Below the pieces are notes generated by a model. The model saw only the letters and a program-made list of their open reading frames with translations, searched no databases and was not told the DNA's origin. Positions 45,214 through 56,616 of a stretch of DNA of 64,000 bases are shown piece by piece. This DNA comes from [Phialemoniopsis] sp. UDSM-2020 (lineage: Eukaryota > Ascomycota > Sordariomycetes > Thyridiales > Thyridiaceae), in assembly GCA_018873225.1 (NCBI GenBank), contig JAEILZ010000003.1:4526001-4590000 (forward strand). The letters run 5' to 3'. Every line of letters begins with the position of its first letter. Within the stretch, counting starts at the first letter, position 1. Made by a program: the position numbers and the translations under genes.

Positions 45214-47459
45214 CTACCGTAGCGTGTTGAAATCTAATTCGGTTCCCAGCGTGTTCATCCCCATGGAACTGAGCGTGCCCATGTCCGTATTGGTTCGTTG
45301 TAAAGCTTGGAAGTCGCCAACGCGGAATTGCTGCGACATGGCATACGTGTTTGCCCGTTGGGGTTGTTGCCGCATCAACATGTTGTTCCCATTTATGCTT
45401 TGACTCATGGAGTTCATGCCGTTACTCGTAGCACCGCCAGGACTGAAGACGCCGTGCATCGACTGCGACTGGTCTATGCTCTGGCCATTCAGAATCATGT
45501 TCGATGATGGCGACATACTGTGACCCATGCTGTGTTGCATCTGTGCGTTGATACCAGGAGTCATGCTCTGCAATGTCGTCATGGGCCGGTGCTGTTGCTG
45601 CTGATGTTGATGCGGGAGCTGCTGCTGCGAACTCAGGCCACCTGGCGTATGGCCCATGGGGCTCATGACCATGTCCGGCATGGGACTGAAGTCCGTCGAC
45701 TGCAGGCCTTGACCGAATTCCATGCCGGGAGAGACGACGCCGGTTGGCGAGCTCACATACGACGAGCTCCGGTCGGTTGGAGGAGGGCCGCTAGTCAGAG
45801 GATTCCCAGGCTCCGTCTTGAACTCGACATTGAACTTGGTCTCGTACTCCTCAGTAGGGAAGCAAGCCTGCTGCTGCATACCGCTAGACTGGCCGAAAAC
45901 GTCGTCGAAAAGGTCCACGTTGCAAACGGGTGCGGTCTCCGGGACATTCTGTAGCACAGGGTTGACAAGTCCAGGCAGGACACTGTGCAGCTTGCTCAGC
46001 AGCAGGGGGGTGAAGTGGTGCTGTTCGCTGCGGAGGAGAGCGACAACGTTCAAGACCTGACCCAGATGCTCGCGAGGAATGTCCTCGTACGACACCCTCG
46101 AGGCGGGTTGCATGTTGAGGAATTCCGTCAGAGACGACGTGACATCCAACAACTTTTCAATCTGAAGAAGAGGTCAGTACATGCTTACTTTGAAAACCCG
46201 ATTGAGTAGTTTCAACTAACCATTCCAACACCCAAAAGGCTCATGCCCTGGTTGGAAAAGGACGATGCCATGGCTAGGGCTTCGCGAGGCACGTCGTACG
46301 GGTAGTTCGGATCGTTACGGCCGTTGGCCATCCCGATACGCCAGTTGAGGTCCTTCAGCCATGACTGGTTGGTGTGCAGATCAGTAAGCTGCGAGTTGTT
46401 GTTGTTCAACAAGACCGGCACGACCTCGCCGAACTGCTTTTGCAGCGAGCCCAGCGAGTTGGAGCAGTCGCTCATGGTCTTGTTCCAGAGGTTGACAAAG
46501 GTGTCGTCAAAGGGACGGAAGAGGTTGACCAGGGTGACAAAGTTGTGAAGCTGGTGCGCCTGGGGATCGTTGGGGTCGTCGGTAATGGTCGGGGCGCTGA
46601 GAGTGGCCTGGAGAGTCAGGGGTCTGCCACGCTGCAGGGCGTAGGCCCTCTCGGTGACAAACAAGAGCCAGAAAAGACGCTTCCTGCGAGATCCTTCGGC
46701 GCTGTCCCACTCGACGTACTTCTCCTCCTTGTTCATGCCCATCATGTGGGCCAAGGTGGTGGCCTCTCGGAGGTGGTACCAAGCCTTGTCGTGCGACTGC
46801 AGCGCATAGTAATAGGCGAAGAGGAAATAGCTGGTGCACATGGCGTTGTGCGATGGCGAGTCGAGGTAGTCGTATCCCTTGCGGCAGCGGATCGTCTCCT
46901 CGAGGAGCAGCGAAGCGGAAAGCATGTTGGCACTGCCCATACCCATCATGCCGTACGCATCGTTGCCGGGCGCCAGACCGGGGACATTCATACCGGGCTG
47001 CAGCATCATAAAAGCGCACATGGAGGTGATCAGGCAGTAGGTGTCGATGCTCGTGTCCATGTACAGAGTCTGCTGTTCCAGACGCTCGCGGTGCAGGATA
47101 GGCATTATGGGGTACATGTTGTTGAAGAAGAAATCGCGGCAGTCCTTGACAACATCGGGAGTGAGCAGTCCCGGAGTGGGAGCGAGGGTGGGAGCGGTAG
47201 GCGGGTTGCTGATGCCATTGATGTGGTTCTGAACCTTGGCCGAGAGGCTCGTCTGGCGCTGATTCTCGCGAAGTTCGCTGATGACCTTGGCCCTGGAGCC
47301 CTTAGGACCCTTCTTCTGGGGGATGGCGAGATAGGTGCAGCTCAGCTGGGCCGAGGAGCAGTTGCGACACGGGTTAATGCCGTCGCACTTGACCTTGCGA
47401 CGATGGCAGGCGTCGCAGGCCCTCTTCACCGCCGTGGACGACATGGCGATGGCATTCAA
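45214..47459 (-). CDS. Zn2Cys6 transcription factor, COL-26/BglR/AmyR-like
   Basis: Two exons (47459-46221 and 46161-45214) give 728 residues; a start at residue 6 (47444) is also possible. The zinc cluster is complete at C15, C18, C25, C31, C34, C41, followed by the linker AIPQKKGPKGSRAKVISELRE, which I associate with the carbon-responsive regulators COL-26, BglR and AmyR-like proteins. A fungal-specific TF domain (Fungal_trans) follows from about residue 100 to 400, with YPIMPILHRERLEQQ and LHLAxxLGMN-type helices (HMMGMNKEEKYVEWDS). The last 250 residues are Gln/Met/Ser-rich, an activation-region character. The role would be control of starch, maltose or glucose-responsive genes. It does not appear tied to the polyketide cluster. 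Confidence 0.8.
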
Positions 47460-50400
47460 TGTCGAACAAGTCGGAGTGGTGGTGGTTGTCTGTCGTGGTC
47501 CGATTGCCGTTCGGGGATGGCAATGGACGGAGCGGTATCAGTCGAGATAATATCGTCCAGCGATCAAAAAATCATCTACTGCGCCGGATAGTCGATAACT
47601 GGTCAATCGCGGGGAATCTGGAGAGTGCAGCACGTTTCGCGGAGACTCCAGGGAGAAATGGGTGTAGCCCTGGTTTTTAATCGGCCCGTTGAGAAGAGTC
47701 GGTATGCAGGCGCGATGAACCCTTGACCAGTGCGAGCGGGGGATCTGCCCAGAATCTGGAGGCTAATGAATGGCGAAATAGTCGAATCCAACGGTCTATG
47801 TGACCAGCAAGCGCTCGAGATCGACAGGGCGGGAGACGGTCGAAGGTGTAAAGTTGTTGAGAACGTGGTGATGGTCAGAAGTTTGAAGGACGAGAGTTTT
47901 GCGAGGAGCGAGAGTGAGGGTGGCAGGCAGGAGATGTGGATGGCCTGGTCGGTTTGTGTGGTGTGGTGCCGGGTTGGGTGGAGAGAAAAGGGGAGTCGAG
48001 TCGACTTTGAGTGTGTGAATGGGCGGGATGGGTGTGTGTGGGTGGGAAGCAGAGGGAGACGGGAGGATGGAGAGGGAGGGAGATGATGGGTGAGTGAGCC
48101 AGACACGCCAGACTGAGACCAGGCCGGGGATTCCTGGGTTTGGCTCGAATGGGCATGGCAGGCGAGGCAGGCGAGGCGGTAGGGAGAGGGGAAAACGAAA
48201 TGAAAGTGTGGGTGCCCCCGGCCCAGACAGGAAGGTAGCCTAACCCACCACGGCTTGGCCAAGTGACAAGGGAGCCACTGCCAATTTGGCCTGCCAATGC
48301 TCGTCTCTCTCTCTTCTCTCATACTTTCGTACTCTTTGCCTTGGCTGAGATTCAATTCCACTCATTCAATTCATTTGACATTATGCGCAATGCCATCTAC
48401 GTACGGACGGAGGACGCTGTCATCGTAGTCGAGTTCAGACCCAACAGAGACACTGAAACAGGGGACTAGAATGACAGGTGACAGGCAACGAACCCACGGC
48501 ACCGGTGACAATGCGCGAAAGCACTAGCTGGCAGGAATCCCGGTTCAGAATCATGCTGTCTCTCTCTCCCCTCCCTCACTGTCAGCGTCTCTCTCTCGCC
48601 GTGTTGTATTGCCTTCTCATGCACCTAATTCCCTACGAATTGCCTGACTGTCCTGCATGAAATACTGTGTTCTACCCAGACAAACACGACACGACACGAC
48701 ACTCCTTCGTAACTTCGGCCAGCACTGCCAAAAGCAGACATGGGATCCGTCCTGCCGCTAACCCGTACACGGAATGGCCTGCCACAGAAGCAGCTGGCAC
48801 CGCCCTCCAGGCTTTGTGTCATTGGCTCCTGGCACCAAAAGAATGGGGCGCCGTGCCCACCCAAAACTCGATTAGGTTGGGGTCTAAAAACAGATGGACT
48901 TGTCCTCTGTCAGCCAACACGCTGCAGATCCCATGTAACCATCAGCGTTCAGTGCCAGTCTTAGGCTCGAGTTCTAGTGCTTCTAGCACCGTTTAGTACC
49001 CGTCGGAGTGCCCGGAGCCCTGAAAATCTTGCAATTCAGTGGGGATGGCACTCGTGAAAGAGGCCTCGGTATGCTGATTCCACGCTATCGGTCTCGATAT
49101 TTCCTCGGCACTCAGTGCACAACTCGCCATGACATCACGTTGCTGGTGGTGTTGGTGATGCGTTTTTTCTGGCGCTGAAGGATTCAATGTCATCTCATCC
49201 CGGTCCTGGGATTCAATGCGGTCGATACAGAGGCGGCAAGAGTTGAAACGGCGAGAACCAGGTTCAACCCAGCTCCGTCCGCACTCCGCCTGTCACCGAA
49301 GAGCATCAACACCACCAGCAATAGTAGCGGCTCGCCCGTCTTCTCGGTGCAGACACACGCTCTGGCTTGATGACGGAAAGCCTGGTTCTTCAGGCGAACT
49401 TTGGTTTCCTAGTGCTGTCAAAACACTTTGCTAGTGTCACCGCCCACTCCGTGCATAGCGCTGCACCTGCGACAGGCGAGGAATGTGTCAGCAACCAACA
49501 ACGGCGGCGGCGGCGCTCCGCACAATCTGTCACTCTCCCCCATCACCGCCTGTTTCTCAGCTCTCACGCGTGCTCAGCTTCCGCCCAAAGGGGCGACCAT
49601 GAGGCTGCTGACTTGACATCTACTATATGTTTATGTATGTATTGTATGCAATGTATGTACGCTGTGCAGTACGCATGGCAATGAATGCGCAGTCAGCAAA
49701 AGCAGAGAAATACGGACAGATCCATCTGGTGATCTGCTCAGCTCGCCGATCTGAGCTTGTACCACCTGCACGTAACGTTGTCTTGTCCCCGTCCCTGGAA
49801 AGGTGGGAAACGGGCAAAGCCACCCGACTGTGAAATGATCTCTCTCGAGGGAATGGATCTGCCAGTCCATGCGAAACATCCCCCATCCTGGACCCATGGC
49901 AGACACCCCGGCTCCCAGAATGGAATTCCCCAGCCAATCACATGGCACAATCACCGTCAATAAACCGTCTGCGCTGCGTCTTCGGGCATTCCACACTATC
50001 GCAAAAGTGTTCTAGCGCCTTCAAGGCCACTAGACGCTAGGATGCTTCCGTGCTTCGGTCAGTGGGAGAGCGAGCATCGTCGCGCTCAGCAGGAGAAGAC
50101 CAGGTCTCAGAGCCTCAAGCTTGCGGGGAGACTGCTGGTTACGTTACTTGTTTGTTGTGCAATGCTCTGACATGCGTATTTTATATATGGCTTTTCTTGC
50201 CTGCGCATCTCATTCTGCAAGGCAGACGTTTATTCTGCTTCGCGATGCGCCGGCTTCCGTGAGTCAATCGAAATGCGTGTCCGAGGGCACAGCACTCTCG
50301 TATCCCGACCTGTCGACCCATACACGAGAATGGTGGGCATCTGAAATGCCGAGATGACTGAGCTGTCCAGACGGGACTGCTCTTCTCGAGGACACTTTTC

Positions 50401-51921
50401 CAGCACGGTAACTTTTCTGTCCCTCCTGGGTCGGGGCGCAGGCGATTCTGCAACCGTTGCACAAGGCACCGCCGGCCGAGCATCCTATCATGACAATTAC
50501 GTCGCCGGGCCATTTGCCCTTCCCAGCACGGCGGACCAATTCCTCCTGTGCTACTCCGTCAACGATGACCAAGAAAACTTAGGACCTAACAATTATTCCC
50601 TCTCTCTCTCAAAGCATTTCGCTCGATGCCTGCCAGATGCACGCGCCGCCAGGCGACCGATTTGCAGCCAGGGGTGTCGAATAAACTCCGCGCCAGACTC
50701 CGCCATCGCCAACACTCTTTTCCCCAGATGCGGTTGCCAACGCGGGGGAAGAGTGGATACACCCGAGCGTTGTGTGTGCGAGACGAGTGTCAAAAGGCAA
50801 GGCCGTTTGTGTGCGTGTCTCGAAGTTCCTGTGGTAGGCGAGCTAGTAGCGACGCCTTCGGTCCGATAAGGCCACGACCTCTGTGGTCCTGCTTTCGAGC
50901 CTCTTGTCTCTAGCTGCGGGGAAGCTGTCGACTGGTGCATTGATCATGATCACCGCTACCATTTGAAGAAGAGTTGGGCTTGCCGATTGCTTTAGGTTGA
51001 TGTCAGAACTCGAACGGTTCGGTGGTCAATCTCGGCGAATTGAGTCTTGGAGGATGGGCGGCGAGGCTGGGTTAGAGACGGGACTTTTGTCAGCTCCAGC
51101 GAGCCCACCGCCCGGGATAGGGGAGGGCACGCGATGTCACGGCGAGGGCATGGGATGACAGGAAAGGATGCGCAGTGATCGATGTCAATATCCTGTTCGC
51201 GACGGTCCGACAGCTTCAAGCTTCAAGCTTCGCTTCTCTTTGCCGTACCTGGCCCATACCCCGAGATCTAGGCATCACAAGCGCACCAAAGCCTCCCGCT
51301 GCCGTGCCTCAGCGAGGGATCAGCCCTAGCTGCTATGGAGACCCGACGCCGAGTTCCTGCATGAGCTCCCTGGGAAAGGGCCGAGACGCATGACCGCCCG
51401 ATCTGCCGCCCCAGCATGTGCTGTCCACGCCATCGGCCGCCGCCACCTCGGGGCTACCTCGATGCATGCTGTCAAGAGTAAGAGATCATGATGTTTTGCC
51501 CCTTTCGATGATGGGACATCACCGGCTTCGGCACCTCGAGTGAGGGTCTGGGAAAACAACGCAGTTGCATTGACGTGCTTGACGCACGATGCAAGGTACG
51601 GGGCGAGCTGAAGCTGCCAAACTGCGAAGGGGCTTGATATCCGAGGTAGGTCCGTTTACTAGGCGATCACCGTGTGAGAATCGGCATAGCAGCTTCGATA
51701 ATTCTCTCAATACAATATCATGACAGTACTCAATATCCAATCGCTATTACATGCATGCCGCTGAGGAGGTGATCTGATGCCGCCACATCCAAAGACTTCC
51801 CCACGCGGCGTGCATTCGCTGCCATCCCTAGCCAAAAGGTGGTCATCAAAAGATCCTCCAGAAACGCCGCCAGGAGCCTAGATACTATCCCATATCCCAA
51901 TCAAACAAGATTACCCAGCCA
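47460..51921. other. 4.4-kb gap with no convincing gene
   Basis: The stretch from 47460 to about 48360 is pyrimidine-rich on the minus strand and is probably the promoter and leader of the Zn2Cys6 gene. From 48360 to 51921 only short overlapping frames on both strands occur, without motifs. Short CT and GTAT simple repeats lie near 48302, 48560, 49625-49665 and 50600. A non-coding RNA or a gene with many small exons cannot be excluded. Confidence 0.45.
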
Positions 51922-52999
51922 TCAAATCTCCTCCTCCTCGACTGGCGCCTCCTCGACAGGCATCTCCTCCTCCACCCTCCCCCTCGCCCCCTTCTTAGGC
52001 AGATACCGCACCCACGGCACACAGTTGCCCACATCCCCCTTGTCGCCCAGGTCCTGCGCCGGCACAAACTCGCCCGTCTGCAAGCTCCCCTTGACAAAGT
52101 ACACGTACCACGCCTCGTGCAGCGTGTCCCTCCTCCTGCCGCCGCCCGAGCACCGCAGGACGACCCGCCCGCCGCTGAACCGCTCCAGCGCGCCCACCAC
52201 GTCGGCGAGCGGGTAGTGCCGCTTGGGGTGCGGCACGATCCCGGCCTTCTCGAGCGCCGTGTACGTGTCGAGCGTGCGGAACAGGGCCGCCGCCCTGACA
52301 AAATAGTCCACGGCCTCGATGCCCGGTTTGTAAGAGTCGGCGTCGTAGCATGACGGGGACAGGGTGTTGATGCACGTGCCGTGCTTGTTCCACTCGTGCG
52401 CCCAGAGGTGCGAGGGCGTCGAGCCGGGCGCCGAGGGCCAGTAGCGGTCCATGAAGGAGAGGAGGTCGTCTTGCCCGTGCTTCGTCAGGAGGGCGGGGAT
52501 GTCATTGTAGCGCGGGGACATGCCGCAGTAGGAGTCGTAGGTGCCGTCGCAAAGGTCCGGCCTGGGTGTGGGAAGGCGTAGTGTTAGCAGGATGTAACTT
52601 GCATGCGTAGATGGTGGAGGGGAATGAGGTGAGTTACCAAAGCCCGTGAATCGTCCAGTCCTCCTCCGTGCCGGGCTGGTGCGCCTGGCTGTCCCAGAAC
52701 TGCGTCAGAAGCAGGCGCCCGCCCGGGTGGACGAAGCAGCACGAGTCGCCGCCGGGCGTGCTGTTGCGGCAGCTCGTCGGCCCGTCGATGGGGCACGAGG
52801 GCGCGCCGCTCAGCGGCTCGTAGTAGGATGGCGCGACATGTGCCGCAGACTGCTGCTGATTGCCATTACCGCCGCCGAGCAGGTGCGCGAGCGGGTTGGG
52901 GAAGTTGTTGAAGGGGCCCGGTAGCAGAGGCGACTGGGACAGCAGGTTGCCTGCGTAGGCGAGGATGGCGCGCAGGGTTGTGGGCTCTTGGGGCGCCAT
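51922..52999 (-). CDS. Ribonuclease T2
   Basis: Two exons (52999-52638 and 52561-51922, intron 76 nt) give 333 residues. Both catalytic blocks are present: CAS1 FTIHGLWPD-type sequence WTIHGLWPD at residues 115-123 (H118) and CAS2 LWAHEWNKHGTC in the second exon with its His, Glu and His. Cysteines expected for T2 disulfides surround them (SCCFVHPGG, YCGMSP, CVPWV). Members cleave single-stranded RNA through a 2',3'-cyclic phosphate and are usually secreted or vacuolar. Here the N-terminus (MAPQEPTTLRAILAYAGNLL) has only a short hydrophobic stretch and no clear signal peptide, and the C-terminus carries an acidic Glu-rich tail. Confidence 0.92.
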
Positions 53000-53683
53000 G
53001 ACGAGTGCGCCGTGACAGGTACGTGTATGTGTGTCGTGTCTATGTTGTTTCGTATAAGCTATGTTTCATGGAGCCATTGCTGGTGAACGCATGGGATGTC
53101 GTCGAGCTCTTGTTTCCAAGAGCAGCAGCCGTGCATCGAGGGATGTCGAGGTTGGAGAGCGGCTAATGACGGAGTGGCCCGCTTTCGCCAAGCCGCCCGG
53201 AACTTGCCCCACGGGACCTTTTAGTCGGATATGATTGGGCAGGACCCTCACAGTGGAGTTGCATCCATCTCTTCACCCCCGTCTGACTGCAACAAAACAT
53301 CGTGAGTCTTCTGTCGGTGACCGTTGCGTCCTAGTTACTCGGAAGAACGAGCAGAAGCCGAGACTAGCAGGTGTGACTATCCATCACAAGTGTTGATGTT
53401 GTTTCTACCTCTGCCATTCAGCTATCGGCCATAAGGTAAGTTTCATGATAGACCGCAAAGTGGACCGTCTCGAGGGCTTATTATTCCAGACCAACAGTGA
53501 GTCATCTTGTTTTGTAGTATTTAAGCATGCTCTGGGCCTTTTTATGCTATTGACACTTAGTTTAATCAAGATATATGTACTGCTTGCCTACTGAACCAAG
53601 TTCTTTCATGAAAATTGTCCTTCTCGTTTTTTAGAGTTGTTCATTTTATAAATTTTTCAACTTTAACATATCAGCCGAACAAT
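53000..53683. promoter_or_regulatory. Divergent intergenic region, RNase T2 / PLP enzyme
   Basis: A 684-bp gap between divergent starts. No gene or repeat is visible; the last 120 bp before 53684 are AT-rich. Confidence 0.5.
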
Positions 53684-54634
53684 ATGCCTCCCAACACGTC
53701 GAAACCCGTAACATCTATTTTAGATGCCATTGGCAACACACCAGTAGTACAATTGCACCGTGTTGTCACTCCAGACTCGGCCGATGTCTTTGTCAAGCTC
53801 GAGTCTATGAACCCAACGGGCTCTTACAAGGACCGGATGGCCAAGGCCATGGTCGAAGGCGCTGAGCGCCGCGGTGAGCTCAAGCCCGGCGCAACGGTCG
53901 TCGAGGCTACCGGTGGTAGCACAGGCTCCGCACTGTCAATGGTCTGTGCCGTCAAGGGATACAAGTTTCTGGCCTTCACGTCCGATGCCTACGCCGACGA
54001 GAAGCTCCTGACGATGAAGGCATTTGGCGCCACCTTGGACGTGACCCCGAGTCCTGGACGAAACACAACTCCCGACTTAATGGCATCCATGAAGAAGCGC
54101 GCGGCACAGGTCGGCAATGAGCCCGGCTCAATCTACACAGATCAATTCAGCAACAAGGATGCTCTTCTTGGGTATGCTGATATCGGCCGAGAGCTTGTCG
54201 AGCAGTTTCCTGGTGGCGTCGACGTGTTCTGCGGTGCATATGGTACCGCTGGTATGATGATGGGTGTGTCGGGAGTTCTCAGAGCCCAGATGCCCGCAAC
54301 GAAGATTGTGATGCTGGAGCCTGACACGACAGCATTACTTTCGAAGGGCGCGGATGGTGCTCAGGCCCATGGAATAGATGGTGTTGCTCCGGGCTTCATC
54401 TCTGAGCATGTGGAGAAAGACAAGTACGATGAAGTCCAGACGGTCGGAGAGCAGGAGGCCCGGGACATGTGCCGTCGGCTCGCCAGGGAAGAGGGCCTAC
54501 TGGTTGGTACATCATCGGGCATGAATATCGTCGCTGCTCTCCGTATAGCGAAGGAATTGGGGCCGGGCATGAAAGTTGTTACTGTGGCTTGCGATACGGG
54601 ACTCAAATACTTGAATGGGCCGCTCTTCTCTTAA
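53684..54634 (+). CDS. PLP-dependent cysteine synthase-like enzyme
   Basis: An intronless gene of 316 residues from the ATG at 53684. It belongs to the fold-type II PLP family (cysteine synthase/CBS core). Visible motifs are the start SILDAIGNTPVVQLHRV, the PLP-lysine segment PTGSYKDRMA (Lys near residue 47), the substrate loop EATGGSTGSALS, the phosphate-binding Gly/Thr segment GAYGTAGMMMGV, and the pyrimidine-contact region LLVGTSSGMNIVAAL. These fit O-acetylserine or O-acetylhomoserine sulfhydrylase-type beta-replacement. The length is that of a cysteine synthase without CBS tandem domains. Fungi carry several paralogues, some with other substrates, so the exact reaction is open. It converges on the F-box-like gene, 59 bp away. 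Confidence 0.88.
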   Translation: MPPNTSKPVTSILDAIGNTPVVQLHRVVTPDSADVFVKLESMNPTGSYKDRMAKAMVEGAERRGELKPGATVVEATGGSTGSALSMVCAVKGYKFLAFTSDAYADEKLLTMKAFGATLDVTPSPGRNTTPDLMASMKKRAAQVGNEPGSIYTDQFSNKDALLGYADIGRELVEQFPGGVDVFCGAYGTAGMMMGVSGVLRAQMPATKIVMLEPDTTALLSKGADGAQAHGIDGVAPGFISEHVEKDKYDEVQTVGEQEARDMCRRLAREEGLLVGTSSGMNIVAALRIAKELGPGMKVVTVACDTGLKYLNGPLFS

Positions 54635-54693
54635 GACTAGCAGATGGCTACCAAATACGAAAGAGGTCCGTCATATTCGAACATCCTAGTAGC

Positions 54694-55923
54694 TCACTCC
54701 ATCTGTCTCGATCTATTCTGCTCCAACAATTTCTCAATGCCCTTCCATTGTTCGACAACTTCAGATTCGTCCAGGTTAGGGTCAGGCTCAGGATCATCCT
54801 CATCCACGTTCCATTCAACCGGCTGAATCGAGCCATAACTCTCACACGTTTCCGCAACCACAAACTTCCGCTCCTTTACCAGGTCTCCCAGGTCGATCGG
54901 ATAGGCTACGATTTCAAACTCGCACAAACGTGTCGGCCTTGCGGCTATAACCCCATGTATAATGTCGCTCCAGTCCGTCACTTGATTTGCAAAGCAGTTC
55001 CGAAGACTGATCTTCTCAAGTGTTTTGCAGTGCCCTGCGAGGTAGCGAGCTAGCTCAATGCTGAAGCAGGCATACTCGAGCTCAAAGACCTTGAGATTGG
55101 GCAATTGCACCTCGGTCCACTGAATGGGTTCATAGTTGTCGTAATGCCCCATAACAGCATTTTCGTCCCCAATCACCCTCAGGTGCTCACAGTTTGTAAG
55201 GTGGCGGAAGAAAGAGTCCGGCATGCAAGACACGAACATTTCGTGCGCTATCGTCATGCTTCCTGCGCCCATGTCCTCAATACTGTGGAGTTTGATCTCG
55301 AAAAATGTCAAATCGTTCAGCAGGGACTTCCACTCCGGTGCATCAAACGCGTGATATTCCGGCGCAGGAGGCAAGCCGTCGATACGCAGGCGTTTGAACG
55401 CTCCAGCGCTCTTGCTCAGGGCCAAGAAGCTCTGCTCCAGCAGGATCCTCCACGGCTCGGCGTCATGAGCCCCATAATGGTCGTCAAAATCCGAGAGAGC
55501 GAACGGTGTCATGGGCCAAGCGACAAGGAACCATTCGTCAAAGACTAAGGCCACCTCCTCGAGGTTCGGAAACTTGTGTAGCGATGCCAGAGCTTCGCGC
55601 ACCTTGTCGCTCAGCTTGATGCTGGGGTCGTTCTGGCACTTCTGCGGCGGCTGCAGGTCCTCCCACCCCTTCAGCGGCTGCGGGTCGTTGGGCGAGTACT
55701 GTACGGTGCGGACGAGGTGTGCTCGCGGCCCTGCGGCGATGGCGAGGACGTTGCGGCCGCTGCGTTCCTTGTTCTCTTCCATCACGAGGCGGCGGTAGGC
55801 GCGATGCTGTACCGCGGACATCATCTTGCGACAGGTCTGACATAGTTGCATGCAGTCCTCGTCGTCGAGATAGATCTCAATGGCATCCTGCAGCTCCTGA
55901 GGAAGGCTGATAAGACTGGCCAT
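54694..55923 (-). CDS. F-box-like protein
   Basis: An intronless gene of 409 residues. The N-terminus SLISLPQELQDAIEIYLDDEDCMQLCQTCRKM is a typical fungal F-box. Leu-rich segments follow (FPNLEEVALVFDEW, LPNLKVFELEYACFSIELARYL, CKTLEKISLRNC), which suggest degenerate leucine-rich repeats for substrate recognition. The C-terminus is acidic (NVDEDDPEPDPNLDESE). Target and process are unknown. It is one of two F-box-like genes in the window and is not closely similar to the one at 41205. Confidence 0.8.
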   Translation of the reverse strand: MASLISLPQELQDAIEIYLDDEDCMQLCQTCRKMMSAVQHRAYRRLVMEENKERSGRNVLAIAAGPRAHLVRTVQYSPNDPQPLKGWEDLQPPQKCQNDPSIKLSDKVREALASLHKFPNLEEVALVFDEWFLVAWPMTPFALSDFDDHYGAHDAEPWRILLEQSFLALSKSAGAFKRLRIDGLPPAPEYHAFDAPEWKSLLNDLTFFEIKLHSIEDMGAGSMTIAHEMFVSCMPDSFFRHLTNCEHLRVIGDENAVMGHYDNYEPIQWTEVQLPNLKVFELEYACFSIELARYLAGHCKTLEKISLRNCFANQVTDWSDIIHGVIAARPTRLCEFEIVAYPIDLGDLVKERKFVVAETCESYGSIQPVEWNVDEDDPEPDPNLDESEVVEQWKGIEKLLEQNRSRQME

Positions 55924-56616
55924 GGTGGTCGTGTTCTTGATCAGTCGCTGGGAATTATGGGCTGCTCTTGAAGAATGTGCTGTACCTAGGATGCATCTGG
56001 CCGGCCATGCGTGTTTTCATAAGCGATGCACGGAGTGAAAAAAGAGCACTCGGCGTTGAAATTAAACAGCCGAAGAGGAGCAGGGTTGCCTAGTAGCGCG
56101 TGCCTAGAAGCCCGGGGTGGAGTTCCATATTTCTTGGCCGCAGTTTTGGTCCACAAGCAACATCACGACTAACGCGGCCGGCAGCTTGCTCTCAAAAACC
56201 TTTGTCATTTCTGCTTACCGGAGGCACCAGATATTCATCGAGGTGATAAGAGCAGGAAGTCTTTCCGGCTTCAGACCAATTGGTGTCGACGTGTTGATTT
56301 AGGCATCAGGCACCGCTAAGTTGTACGATGGGTTATTCAGGCTCATTACCGGAGGCGCGGAGGGGTCGCTTTGAAGAAGACACTCAACTCATTGTCACAT
56401 GTTGTGGCAGTGTCTAACCAGCTGTTATCATGCAGGTAGGTGGCGTTGGATAAAGTAGATAAGCAATCATCGGGCCGTGTTCTGGCGGTCGAGCAGCATT
56501 TTCGACCGTGCATATAATGTGCGTCGCCAATGTTCTGTCCGTTCTGCCGACTTGCACTTCTTTCTTGCAGATACTCTAAGCGTTATTAGGAGGTTGCCCA
56601 AGCACGCCTCCTTGCA
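55924..56616. promoter_or_regulatory. Divergent intergenic region, F-box / AAA ATPase
   Basis: A 693-bp gap between divergent starts with no clear gene. A frame from 56477 could extend the AAA gene leader but shows no conserved sequence. Confidence 0.45.

Noticed and set aside
47603..48361. A 252-codon minus-strand frame upstream of the Zn2Cys6 gene
   Set aside because: Composition is Ser/Pro/Leu/His-rich from CT-rich DNA, as expected for a leader region rather than a protein.
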